Numbered from the stretch's first letter, positions 35,670-46,348 are shown. The stretch is DNA of 64,000 nt from Drosophila miranda (GCF_003369915.1 NC_046676.1:20132001-20196000); one strand, 5' to 3'. A program made the numbers and translations. The notes: generated by a model from the sequence alone, not told the origin.

Positions 35670-38600
35670 ATGTCCGCCTACAATCAGAACTTTGTGCCAC
35701 CCGCCGCCGCCCCTGCGAACGGCATCCAGGGCAGCAGTCTGGTCAACGGTCTGCCCGGAGCAGTCCCGCATCAACAGCAGCCTCCGCAAACGGCAGCAGC
35801 ACAGCAATATCTCCAGCAGAAGCCACAGTCACAGCTACAGCTACAGCAACAGCAACAGCAATTCCAGCAGCCACCAGTCCCGTATCCAGGGAGCAGCAAC
35901 AGCAGTCAGCCGCCGCCGTTGCAGTTCAACAGCAATATTGTGAACAAGTTTCTGCCGCCTTCCTCGACGAGTGCCAACAATGGGGCGCCACCGCCCAGCA
36001 CTCTGCCGTCTCATTTGCGTCCGCCCACCGCCAACGGACCGACGACCCTAACGAATGGCAGCAACGGAGCGAACAGCGCCAACTCGTCGCGCACCGCCTC
36101 GCCAGGACTGATGAGTGTTCCTCAACAGGGAGGGGCGCCGCCGATGCCCCAGAATACCCAATATGCGCACGGTGCTCCCCCACCAGCAGCACGACCAATT
36201 CAGCCCCAATCTGTGGCCAGTCTGACGAGCAATATGCACCAAATGAATCTGAATCGGACCAATGGACAACCATCCGCTAATACTGCACCGACGCCGCAGC
36301 AGCTGCAGCAGGTACCACCACAACAGCAGCAGCAGCATCAGCTGGTACCACCACAACAGCAGCAGCAGCATCAGCAGCCGCTAGCGAACCCCATGACTGG
36401 GCCCTTTATGGGGAACAAGCCCCCCAATCTGAATCCGAGAGTGATCGGCAGTCCACCGACGGCTGGTGCCCAGCCAGTGCCCGTGCCAGCGTCAGGCCAA
36501 AGAATCATGTACGGTGGCACGCCTGCGAGCAATGATCAGCAGAACAACAATCTTCAAAGGGCTGCACCGCCGCCTGGAGCAGGAACCGCCTGGCCGCCAA
36601 GTCTCCCAAAGGCAGCAGTGCCTGGAATTCCGTCCCCAATGCAGACGCAGCCTCAGGCACAGTTAACGTCGTTCGCTCCGCCGCAGCCTCAACCTCAGGC
36701 ACAGTCTGCGCCGTTCGCTCCGCCGCAGCAGTATCAGTATGGCCAGGCCTACCAGCAGCCGCTGCATCAACCGCCGCTACCACAGCAGCAGCAGCAGCCA
36801 GCACCGCCCCCTGGCATGTTCGGAGCTCAGACCAGCAGCACGCCCTTGCAGTACCAGTCGCAGCCGCCGCCTCCGTCGATGCAACCGCAAGGACAGCATC
36901 CCTACGCCCAGCCACAGCCAACGTCCGGTCCGCCGCAGCTTGGCGCACCGGTTCCGTTGAATGTTGCCCAGCAGGGATTTAGTCGGCTCTGGGGCCAGGA
37001 CACCATCGACCTGATGCAGAACAGACACATCCTCTCGCCGGCCACATTGCCGCCGCCCAAGGTGGTGTTGCACAATCAGTTCCACGAGTCGATCAACTGC
37101 AGCCCCAGCATTATGCGCTGCACCGTTACGAAAATCCCCGAGACCAATTCGCTGCTGCAGAAGTCGCGGCTGCCTCTTGGCATAGTGGTTCATCCGTTTC
37201 GCGATGTGAACGTAAGATGGAGGATCCTTGAATCTTAATCTGAATGCTACAACTAAAGTATTGTATTTTACAGAATCTGCCCGTGATACAGTGCATCAAC
37301 ATTGTGCGCTGCCGGCTGTGCCGCACGTACATCAATCCCTTTGTCTATTTTGTGGACAGCAAGATGTGGAAGTGCAATCTCTGCTATCGCGTGAACGAGT
37401 GTGAGTTACAATTAAATCAAATCCCTTATCAACGACAAGAAACGATATGCAAATTCTGCCTCTTTCAGTGCCCGAAGATTTCCAGTTCGATCCGGCCACC
37501 AAGACCTACGGCGATGTGACCCGACGGCCAGAAGTGCGTTCCAGCACCATTGAGTTCATTGCGCCGTCGGAGTACATGCTACGTCCACCGCAGCCGGCCA
37601 TGTATCTGTTCCTCTTCGACGTGTCGATCATTGCCCAGCAGAGCGGCTACCTGGAGGCGGCCTGTTCGGTGCTCAACCGGCATTTGGACGAGATGCCAGG
37701 CGATGCACGGACTCAGGTGGGCTTCATCTGCTACGACAGCTTCGTGCACTTCTACAGCATGGCTGAGGGTCTGAATCAGCCGCACGAGATGACGCTGCTA
37801 GACATTGACGAGCCCTTCCTGCCGCGTCCCGACAGCCTCCTGGTGAACCTCAAGGAGTGCAAAGAGCTGGTGCGTGATCTCCTCAAGCTTCTGCCCAAAC
37901 GATTCGCCCACACACATGATCCCGGCTCCGCTCTGGGTTCCGCCTTGCAGGTGGCCTTCAAGCTGATGGTAACTACTCGTAAAACTCGCGGATATTTAGA
38001 ATCGATGACATTCCTTTGTATTGTAATCGCAGCAGTCGTCTGGTGGACGCATCACCGTCTTTCAAGCGTGCCTTCCCAACAAGGGACCCGGCTCTCTAGA
38101 GCCGCGCGAGGATCCCAACAATCGCTCGGCCAAGGATGTGGCACACCTGAATCCGGCCACGGACTTCTACAAGCGCTTTGCGCTAGAGTGCTCTGGCTAC
38201 CAGATTGCCTGCGACCTCTTCCTGATGAACCAGCAGTACAGCGACATGGCGACCATTTGTGAGTCTCCCCAGGATGACCCCTACTCCATCCGTTCACTAA
38301 TATATTCCCCCATTTGCAGCTGGCATCAGCAAACACAGCGGCGGCTGTGTCCACCATTTCCCGCTGTACCAGAAGACCAAGCAGCATATGGTGGACTCGT
38401 TCAGGATGTGCTTCAAGCGCTATCTGACACGCAAAATTGGCTTCGAGGCGGTCATGCGCATCCGTTGCACTCGCGGCTTGCAGGTTCACACATTCCACGG
38501 CAACTTCTTTGTGCGCTCCACGGATCTGCTGTCGCTGCCCAACGTTAATCCGGATGCGGGCTACGGAATGCAAATTTCGTACGAGGAGAGCCTCACCGAC

Positions 38601-39780
38601 GTCAAGACGATCTGCTTCCAGGCAGCGCTTCTCTACACGAACAGCGAGGGCGAGCGACGCATTCGGGTGCATACGGTGTGCCTGCCGGTGACGTCGTCGC
38701 TGCCCGAGGTTATGCACTCCGCCGACTCGGAGGCGATTATCGGGCTGCTGTCCAAGATGGCCGTGGACCGGTCAATAGCCTCGAATCTGTCCGATGCTCG
38801 CGACGCCTTCATCAATGCAACCATCGACGTGTTCAATGCATTTAAGATTGCACAAAATCTGCCCTCCGGACAGTCCGGCCAACTGATTGCTCCCCGTAGT
38901 CTGGCGCTGATGCCCCTCTACATCTTAGGGCTGCTCAAGCATGTATGTATTTATGTATTTCCTTCAATTCGCAGTCAATATCGTTTCCCTAAACTCTTCG
39001 TTTTAGCCTGCTTTCCGTGTGGGAACTAGCACGCGTCTGGATGATCGTGTGTATGCCATGGACTGCATGAAGACCTTGCCGCTGGATCAGCTGATGAAGT
39101 TTGTCTATCCGGAGCTGTACAAGATCGATGTGCTTATCTACCATGCCCGCAATTCCAATGCGAGCACGACTGAAGAAGACGACGAGGAGGATCCGCTACC
39201 GGAAGTGCCACGCCTGCAATTATCTGCGGAGCAGTAAGTTCGAAAACCGTATATCTCCGTACAGACAGATAAATTTAACAAATCAAATTTACAATCTAAA
39301 GCCTGGACTCTCGTTCCATATTCCTGATGGATTGTGGCCAACTGATAATGCTCTATGTCGGCCTCAATGTGCCACCCGATGTCCTGGAGGCAGTGCTGGG
39401 TAAGATATCTGTCACCCCAGGGTAAATTTCCTAGCTTTAATGCTGTCCTTCTCGGTTTCAGGCATCAGCTCAACTGCGGAGCTGGGCGACTACGTGTATG
39501 GATTGCCTCATAGTGTGAGTGCCGAGAACGATATACTGCAGCGCTTTTTGTTGCGCCTCAACTACGACAAACCCTATTCGGCGCTGGTACAGATAATCAG
39601 GTGAGTGCTTCAAGTCCAGCGTAAAGAGAGCCAATTTTTAATCGATTTCTGTTCTCCCCCAAAATCAGAGACACGAGCACGGCCAAGGGTCAGTTTATTG
39701 AGAGATTAACCGACGATCGCAGTGAATCGAGTTTATCGTACTATGAATTCTTGCAACACATTCGGGCTCAGGTTAAATAG
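35670..39780 (+). CDS. Sec24AB: COPII coat cargo adaptor Sec24, 1197 aa
   Basis: Nine coding exons: 35670-37211, 37274-37400, 37469-37968, 38033-38258, 38320-38942, 39007-39233, 39302-39399, 39462-39600 and 39669-39780. Sec24 pairs with Sec23 on ER exit sites and binds cargo sorting signals. The N-terminal half (residues 1 to about 440) is Pro/Gln-rich and disordered, with near-duplicate VPPQQQQQHQ blocks. The C2-C2 zinc ribbon follows (C527, C530, C548, C551), then the trunk domain (AMYLFLFDVS; GGRITVFQACLPNKGPG), the beta-sandwich and helical regions, and the gelsolin-like C-terminus (SIFLMDCGQLIMLYVG). Length and order are normal for the A/B class. The promoter is Motif 1 type. AATAAA occurs at 40778-40783 after a roughly 1 kb 3' UTR. 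Confidence 0.95.
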
Positions 39781-41012
39781 TATATAAGCAGAGAATCCTA
39801 CTATAATTGCATACAGCAGAAATACGAGTCTACGACTCTGGTGTCTAATGGCAGGAAATAAGAGTGGAGAACATTATATGGGATATAGGCAGACGATATG
39901 CAATTACAAGGACCAGTTGTCTGATCCACTACCCTCACATCCTCACCCTCCCCTCAATCGCGTAACTTAGGTGTAACTTTTAAGTGCATGTATTTATTTA
40001 TTTGTTGATTTATTGCACTAAAATCACTAAAAAAATTGCAACAGAAAAGAGAAAAGAGAGAAAAAGAGAGTTATGTGTATCTTGTCACAATTGAAACTAG
40101 ATCGAACACAAGTCAGGCTAACCAGTCAGTAGACCCTCCCGCAAGCGGACATGCAATGTTATTTATTATAGATATGTTATACAATAAACAGAATCCACAC
40201 ACACCCGCGCCCGCTATTGTAAATTATAATTTATTAAATGCAATTTTTCTTTGCTCATTTTCGAGCTGCTTCCAAACATTCTGCAAACAAAAACTCAGTC
40301 CCAAACAGCACACGTTGTTGTTATGCTTTTGCTGTTTTCAATAGTATTTATTGCCCAAAACGAAACGAAACAGAACAGAAACATTATTTTACAAGTGTAT
40401 TTATTTATAAGAGAGAAGATTGGGCTACTGCAGGGCTTTTTGTTTCAATGTGCGAGTACGATTATGAGTAGCTAGCCAAGTTATTTAAAATGTGAGTGTG
40501 TGTGTACGTAGGGGAATAGTTTCGGTATTGTGTACGTCTTACGCCTAGAAAGATTATTATACTATAACAAAATACATATATATAGAACAGTCCCACGATC
40601 CCACAGTAAAGGGAGGGCCCTAGGTAAGATTAGTTTGTGAAAGACGCATGTGGAACGGATCCGGAAAGAGCTGCCGCAAAAAGACATTCGTTTCGGTCCC
40701 GGAATTTGTTAACTAATCGAAAACATTATACATATGCTGTACTATACTTTATACACATACGAGTACGTCAAAAGCTAAATAAAGTTTTATTTAAAGCATA
40801 GACCAATGCATTTATTGATTGTCGAGCTCACATAGTAGAAGACATAGATGTAGTAGTCCTTGAAATGTGGCGACTACTTTTCCCCAACTGCCATTAGAAA
40901 TTTTACTTTCTGTTGTATTGTCATTGAATTATTCAGTTTTAAATTGAGTCTCGTTCGGAGAACAACGATTTGGTTCTTTAATTTTCACAAATTTAATTTG
41001 AAATCGTAACTT
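39781..41012 (+). other. Sec24AB: Sec24AB 3' UTR and short intergenic gap
   Basis: AT-rich trailer with several polyadenylation signals, the last at 40778. A TCAGTT initiator-like site near 40933 precedes the next gene on the same strand. No coding sequence was seen. Confidence 0.5.
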
Positions 41013-43103
41013 ATGCTGAACCACGCGGACGATAACTCCATGGCTTCTATCTATGAAACAACTGACCATGGCAGCAATGAAAAAAAACGCTCGGTCGCCG
41101 AGGACTGCCGACAGGAGCAAGCGGGCAGCGTTCCAGGATGGCTGTTTGAGTGGACTCGAGTGAATTCCGTCACCCCCGAGGCGGGGGAGTTTACGCAGCA
41201 GCGCCACAGTGATTGGCTCCCACCATCACGATCCCTGATACGGAATACCCGGAACCTTGAGTATCGTCCTGCTCCAGCCCAGAATGGACCAAAGTCCCCA
41301 CGTCCCTTCTGGCCGGAACGCGAGCATGAGACACCGACTGAGACTAAGCAGCGCTACAGTGATTGGCTCCCCCCTTCACGATCCCTGATACGGAATACCC
41401 GGAACCTTGAGTATCGTCCTGCTCCAGCCCAGAATGGACCAAAGTCCCCACGTCCCTTCTGGCCGGAACGCGAGCATGAGACACCGACTGAGACTACGCA
41501 GCGCTACAGTGATTGGCTCCCCCCTTCACGATCCCTGATACGGAATACCCGGAACCTTGAGTATCGTCCTGCTCCAGCCCAGAATGGACCAAAGTCCCCA
41601 CGTCCCTTCTGGCCGGAACGCGAGCATGAGACACCGACTGAGAATACGCAGCGCTACAGTGATTGGTTCCCCCCTTTACGATCCCTGATACGGAATATCC
41701 GGAACCTTAAGTATCGTCCTGCTCCAGCCCAGAATGGACCAAAGTCCCCACGTCCTTTCTGGCCGGAACGCGAGCATGAGACACCGACTGAGACTACGCA
41801 GCGCTACAGTGATTGGCTCCCCCCTTCACGATCCCTGATACGGAATACCCGGAACCTTGAGTATCGTCCTGCTCCAGCCCAGAATGGACCAAAGTCCCCA
41901 CGTCCCTTCTGGCCGGAACGCGAGCATGAGACACCGACTGAGACTACTCAGCGCTACAGTGATTGGCTCCCCCCTTCACGATCCCTGATACGGAATACCC
42001 GGAACCTTGAGTATCGTCCTGCTCCAGCCAAAAATGGACCAAAGTCCCCACGTCCCTTCTGGCCGGAACGCGAGCATGAGACACCGACTGAGACTACGCA
42101 GCGCTACAGTGATTGGCTCCCCCCTTCACGATCCCTGATACGGAATACCCGGAACCTTGAGTATCGTCCTGCTCCAGCCCAGAATGGACCAAAGTCCCCA
42201 CGTCCCTTCTGGCCGGAACGCGAGCATGAGACACCGACTGAGAATACGCAGCGCTACAGTGATTGGTTCCCCCCTTTACGATCCCTGATACGGAATATCC
42301 GGAACCTTAAGTATCGTCCTGCTCCAGCCCAGAATGGACCAAAGTCCCCACGTCCCTTCTGGCCGGAACGCGAGCATGAGACACCGACTGAGACTACGCA
42401 GCGCTACAGTGATTGGCTCCCCCCTTCACGATCCCTGATACGGAATACCCGGAACCTTGAGTATCGTCCTGCTCCAGCCCAGAATGGACCAAAGTCCCCA
42501 CGTCCCTTCTGGCCGGAACGCGAGCATGAGACACCGACTGAGAATACGCAGCGCTACAGTGATTGGCTCCCCCCTTCACGATCCCTGATACGGAATACCC
42601 GGAACCTTGAGTATCGTCCTGCTCCAGCCCAGAATGGACCAAAGTCCCCACGTCCCTTCTGGCCGGAACGCGAGCATGATACACCGACTGAGACTGAAGC
42701 TTGGGGTTCGGTTGGGATTCCCGTCAAATGGGTGGAACTGAGAGGCTTCCCACGGAGAGCCACCGAGCAGATCCTGAAATCGTTCCACGCCGTGGGCACA
42801 ATCCTGAAGATACGCGAGACGCCCGACGCCATCCGTCTACGGTACCTCGACCGAATGGGCCTCTATCGGGCCATGCAGCTCGATGGCAAGCGCATCTCCT
42901 GCTTTTATGTCGTCGTGAAGCCTCTTCTGGGGGATCCCCAGGAGTCGGATCCCATCGTATACCCGACGGAGCCGCAGTTTCCGCATATGCACCCTTCGTG
43001 GACCCAGAGAATTGGGGGATTGTGTGGCTGGAAGGGAAAATTGCACCGCTTCGTTTTCGCCTTCTTTCTGTTCACACTCTTCCTGAGGTTCATTTGGTGG
43101 TGA
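41013..43103 (+). CDS. Nup35/Nup53-like protein with ten 50-residue tandem repeats, 696 aa
   Basis: One uninterrupted ORF. Residues 1-63 are unique, residues 64-563 are ten 50-residue repeats, and residues 572-637 form an RRM-like fold matching the Nup35 (MPPN) domain: KWVELRGFP, QILKSFHAVGTIL, IRLRYLD, LDGKRISCFYVVVKP. In Nup35 this domain dimerises at the nuclear pore inner ring. The frame ends in a strongly hydrophobic tail (FVFAFFLFTLFLRFIWW). A different end is possible: a phase-compatible intron 42957-43086 (weak donor GTATAC, good pyrimidine-rich acceptor) would lead into a frame running to TGA at 43276-43278. That frame reads KYYNLFQITSPNVEFLL and finishes with another membrane-like helix (VFKIVVLILIIIICY). 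No repeat like this is known to me from Nup35. A duplicated, intron-poor nucleoporin gene is the likeliest origin. Confidence 0.75.
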   Translation: MLNHADDNSMASIYETTDHGSNEKKRSVAEDCRQEQAGSVPGWLFEWTRVNSVTPEAGEFTQQRHSDWLPPSRSLIRNTRNLEYRPAPAQNGPKSPRPFWPEREHETPTETKQRYSDWLPPSRSLIRNTRNLEYRPAPAQNGPKSPRPFWPEREHETPTETTQRYSDWLPPSRSLIRNTRNLEYRPAPAQNGPKSPRPFWPEREHETPTENTQRYSDWFPPLRSLIRNIRNLKYRPAPAQNGPKSPRPFWPEREHETPTETTQRYSDWLPPSRSLIRNTRNLEYRPAPAQNGPKSPRPFWPEREHETPTETTQRYSDWLPPSRSLIRNTRNLEYRPAPAKNGPKSPRPFWPEREHETPTETTQRYSDWLPPSRSLIRNTRNLEYRPAPAQNGPKSPRPFWPEREHETPTENTQRYSDWFPPLRSLIRNIRNLKYRPAPAQNGPKSPRPFWPEREHETPTETTQRYSDWLPPSRSLIRNTRNLEYRPAPAQNGPKSPRPFWPEREHETPTENTQRYSDWLPPSRSLIRNTRNLEYRPAPAQNGPKSPRPFWPEREHDTPTETEAWGSVGIPVKWVELRGFPRRATEQILKSFHAVGTILKIRETPDAIRLRYLDRMGLYRAMQLDGKRISCFYVVVKPLLGDPQESDPIVYPTEPQFPHMHPSWTQRIGGLCGWKGKLHRFVFAFFLFTLFLRFIWW
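41202..42701 (+). repeat. Ten tandem 150-bp coding repeats (minisatellite)
   Basis: The period is exactly 150 bases, keeping frame. Units are nearly identical by eye. Units 4 and 8 share the same set of changes (WFPPLR, RNIRNLKYR) and units 3, 7 and 9 share ENTQ. This suggests that a block of four units was duplicated as a whole. Confidence 0.95.
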
Positions 43104-43304
43104 AGGGGCGAAGTACTACAATCTCTTCCAAATTACATCACCCAACGTGGAGTTCCTACTCGGAGAATATCTCCCCGAAGATGATGCCCCTGAAGACTGC
43201 GAAGGACTTATCCGCAAATACGAAACTTACGTTTTTAAGATTGTTGTGTTGATTTTAATTATAATTATTTGCTATTGATTAATTTATTCTAAAACACACT
43301 AACA

Positions 43305-43745
43305 CTAGCCTAGTAGACCGCCGCCTGCTCCACCTATTGCCCCGGCTCCCGCTGCTGCTCCAAAGCCCGCAAAGCCACCGCCAATCTTCTTGTCGTAGCG
43401 AGCACGGAATCCGCCACCAAGGCCACGCCCTCTCACCCGGTAGCTCTCCCGATAGCGTCCAAAGCCAGCTGCTGCGCCAACGCCGCCGCCGATTCCGCCT
43501 CCAATCAGCCCACCCCCGGCTAGTCCCAAGGCCTGTGGCTGCGGCTGCTGCACAATGGGAATCTGTTGAACAATGGGCACTTGTTGCACGACGGGCACTT
43601 GTTGGATGTATGGCGATTGCTGGACAAATCCACCGCCAACTCCAGCCACTCCAGCGACTCCTCCAACACCGGCACCAACCAGGGAGTGGGCACTGATCGT
43701 CCAGGAGCAGATGCTCAGAAGCAGTAATTGCAGATCGAACCTCAT
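43305..43745 (-). CDS. Secreted Gly/Val/Gln-rich protein, 146 aa
   Basis: ATG at 43745; signal peptide MRFDLQLLLLSICSWTISAHS. A Gly/Ala/Val segment is followed by a VQQ-repeat (VPVVQQVPIVQQIPIVQQ), then a long Gly/Ala-rich part with a basic YRESYRVRGRG patch. A TATA-like CATAAAAAA lies about 55 bases upstream and a minus-strand AATAAA lies at 43283-43288. It is head-to-head with the 44090 gene, 344 bases apart; both carry a central run of V/I-P-V-repeats, so they are probably duplicates. The composition suits a cuticle or eggshell structural protein; the exact family is not recognised. Confidence 0.75.
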   Translation of the reverse strand: MRFDLQLLLLSICSWTISAHSLVGAGVGGVAGVAGVGGGFVQQSPYIQQVPVVQQVPIVQQIPIVQQPQPQALGLAGGGLIGGGIGGGVGAAAGFGRYRESYRVRGRGLGGGFRARYDKKIGGGFAGFGAAAGAGAIGGAGGGLLG

Positions 43746-44089
43746 CGTTGTCGCGTGGTCAGATACGTTGTGAGATGCGAGACAAGACTCAACCTGGTTT
43801 TTTATGCACACGAAGGTACATATTGTGTATACCAAGACCTTCACGATGTTGTGGCAATGATGACGAAGATGATGAGGTGCGAACCGCCCATAGGGCAAAC
43901 CCATGAGCATCAGCAATGAGGAATCAGCAACAGTGCTCTGCGCTGTCATGTTGGGGATTTTCGGCTCCCGATCTGTGAATTGGTTGCACAAACAGTTCCG
44001 AGCCGTGTGGCCGGAGTGGGAGTGGACACTAATTAATTTGCATAAATACCCGGCCAAGTGCCGAGGCAGGCAAAACACTCCATCGCACC

Positions 44090-44548
44090 ATGCTGTTGAA
44101 GACGGTTTACCTGGCGCTCGTCTTGGCGCTTGCCTCGGTCACGTCCAGCCCCATCACTGCCAGCAGCGGAGGCGGAGACGGCGACGGCGACGGCGACAGC
44201 AACACGGACCTTGTGAGAAGGACACGGCACATTGGCGGCCTGGGAGGCGGCGGCATTGTGGGCGGAGGCTTCATTGGGGGCGGTGGTGTGGTGGCTGCTC
44301 CTGCTATTCAAACGGTTCCCCTGGTTCAAACAGTGCCCGTTATCACCACTGTGCCGGTTATCTCGACTATTTCCACGGTCCAGACGATCCCCAGTTATGG
44401 CTACGGCTATGGATACAATGGCCTGGGACTCGCTCCAGGAGGAGGCTTGAGTGGGCTCGGACTGGGCGGCGGTGGTGGGGGCTTTGGCGGTGGCTTTGTT
44501 GGTGGCGCCGTGGGATTTGCCAAATTTAAAGGCGGTTTCATTGGTTGA
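44090..44548 (+). CDS. Secreted Gly-rich protein with RRTR site, 152 aa
   Basis: ATG at 44090 with TATA-like GCATAAATA at 44040-44048. The signal peptide (MLLKTVYLALVLALASVTSS) is followed by an Asp/Gly pro-segment ending at R-R-T-R (residue 46). The mature part is HIGGLGGGG, a V/I-P-V repeat (QTVPVITTVPVISTISTVQT), a YGYGYNG patch and a Gly-rich end finishing VGFAKFKGGFIG. AATAAA at 44568. It is divergent with and related to the 43305-43745 gene. Confidence 0.75.
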   Translation: MLLKTVYLALVLALASVTSSPITASSGGGDGDGDGDSNTDLVRRTRHIGGLGGGGIVGGGFIGGGGVVAAPAIQTVPLVQTVPVITTVPVISTISTVQTIPSYGYGYGYNGLGLAPGGGLSGLGLGGGGGGFGGGFVGGAVGFAKFKGGFIG

Positions 44549-45422
44549 ATGGGTCTTGAGTGTAAGCAATAAATAAACGACAAACGAGCTTCATTTTCTG
44601 AGTGTTTGGAATCAACAGATCTGATGAGATTGCATATTCCACTTGAACGGGTTGTTTTTGTTGCGGTGATATTTCTGGAATGGTCTTTCTGCCGTGTGTG
44701 TTTGCTCACTGAATTTCTCGCGAAGCGAGGCGGATGGGATCTAAGTGGTAAACAACGAGCCAGCCATCAAATAGTAACAGTGGTTAAGATTGGGTAATCA
44801 CTAGAGAAAACACTAGAATTGTTTGATCTGATATTATATAGTGCTGGAGTGTATATTCTTATAGAGATCTTGGACACTATTAGAGCTTAGAGGTGTGAAC
44901 TCCCATAGAGATGAACTTCAAGATACCCGGTACTCAGTGTTGATATCTATTACATACCTTTAAAGATTAAAGTTCAAGCCCATAGAGTACACAGGTATAG
45001 TTATAAAGAGCTCAGTTAGTGCCATACAATCAGATTACATTCCGCATCGATATCAGACGATCACAATTACACACTTCTCGGCCCACTGTATCGCACACAC
45101 TTCCGCCTCACATCTCGTTCCATCATCACATTAAGATTGGGTCAACTTCATCTATTTCTATAGTTTGTTTGTTGGGTTTTTTCATTCCAATAATTATGCT
45201 CGCCCGCTTTTTGACGGCTCAAAATTGAAATTAGACGAAAACGAAAAGAAGAAAAAATAAAACACCTCCAAATGGCAATCAACAATGCCAATGAACCTCC
45301 TTTGTTTTGCGGCTCTGGTAGGGTTCTTGGAGGGACAAAGCAAATGTTTGGCTATAAATTAAAGCTCAGGTCGGAGCTCAGTTTCAGTGTTTGATCAAGT
45401 CTTAATGCGAATGCGACTCCCA
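44549..45422. other. Intergenic, no gene seen
   Basis: AT-rich DNA. The downstream gene's TATAAATT (45353-45360) and TCAGTTTC initiator (45379) lie at its right end. Confidence 0.5.
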
Positions 45423-45785
45423 ATGGATTACACCAAAGTATTCTTACTGTTCTGCCTCAGTGCGTTGATGCTGCTCGGTGCTTCGATTGCAGCCACAGAA
45501 GCGGAAACGGAAACAGGAACGGATCCGGAGCCGAGCCCCGTTCAGCTCTCGGAGGCTGGAGAAACTGCCCAGAGTGAGGCGGGAGATGAGAACGTTCGCA
45601 AGGTTCGTCAGTTCTTTGGCCCGCCACCGCCTCCGCCCTTCTTTGGACCACCCCCACCACCCTACTACGGAGGCTATGGTGGATACGGCGGCGGCTTTGG
45701 TGGCGGTTTCCAGCGCACTCGCGTCATAACACGCACCCGCTACCGCGGCCGAGGAGGCTACTACGGCGGCGGCTTCTATGGCTAA
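45423..45785 (+). CDS. Secreted Pro/Gly/Tyr-rich peptide with RKVR site, 120 aa
   Basis: I choose ATG 45423 (CCAATGG context) because it gives a clean signal peptide (MDYTKVFLLFCLSALMLLGA); ATGs at 45405 and 45411 are in frame and possible. An acidic pro-segment ends R-K-V-R (residue 62). The mature part begins QFFGPPPPPPFFGPPPPP, then GGYGGYGGG, an Arg/Thr stretch (RTRVITRTRYRGRGG) and YYGGGFYG. TATAAATT stands at 45353 and AATAAA at 45834. The make-up suggests a cuticle-type or antimicrobial peptide; unresolved. Confidence 0.75.
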   Translation: MDYTKVFLLFCLSALMLLGASIAATEAETETGTDPEPSPVQLSEAGETAQSEAGDENVRKVRQFFGPPPPPPFFGPPPPPYYGGYGGYGGGFGGGFQRTRVITRTRYRGRGGYYGGGFYG

Positions 45786-45971
45786 GAGAGATCGTCCGAG
45801 TCGGATGCTGATTTTGTGATTTTGTGATACTTCAATAAATGTTAACGTTATGCAAACCAATCGAGTCGGGACTTTATGGCCTACAATCAATCGAATAAGT
45901 TGTGTAGAGACGAAGAAAGCAACGGCCAGAAAGTGTTTATAAGTGGACTCATCGGGGGGCCACTTGCTAAA

Positions 45972-46280
45972 ATGTTGTCTCTGCTTCGCTTGCTGATGGT
46001 GTGGACCATTCTCGGCCAGGTCTTGGCTCTGGATGAGCGGGAGTACGATCCCCAGGTGGCCCCGCTTACAACCACTGGTAATAGATGGTGGCGCAGCTTT
46101 GCCAATCAAGTGCGCCTCGCCTTCAGCCGCTGGCAGCCCAAGCCGAAAACGAGGACCAAACCGATGGAAGAGCCTTTGACCAGTCCCACAGTGAAGACCA
46201 GAACTAGGAGCCCCACATCTCAGCCTGAACAACAGTTCTATGGAGCACTGAATCCTGTTTACCAAATGGGCAACTTTTAA
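45972..46280 (+). CDS. Secreted basic protein, 102 aa, unidentified
   Basis: Signal peptide MLSLLRLLMVWTILGQVLA, then DEREYDPQVAP, a basic amphipathic-looking stretch (WWRSFANQVRLAFSRW), a Lys/Arg/Thr/Pro segment and a C-terminus QFYGALNPVYQMGNF. TTTATAAG at 45936-45943 would put the start site only a few bases before the ATG, so either the leader is very short or the promoter differs. It is convergent with the next gene, and their poly(A) signals overlap near 46290-46312. Not glycine-rich, unlike its neighbours. Confidence 0.6.
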   Translation: MLSLLRLLMVWTILGQVLALDEREYDPQVAPLTTTGNRWWRSFANQVRLAFSRWQPKPKTRTKPMEEPLTSPTVKTRTRSPTSQPEQQFYGALNPVYQMGNF

Positions 46281-46348
46281 ATTTCACTTAAATAAAATTT
46301 ATTACAAAATAAACATGATCTACAGCTAGGATATCGCGATCATCGGAG

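Noticed and set aside
38052-38717. 221-codon minus-strand ORF across Sec24AB
   Set aside because: Antisense shadow of conserved Sec24 exons and it crosses introns without splice logic.
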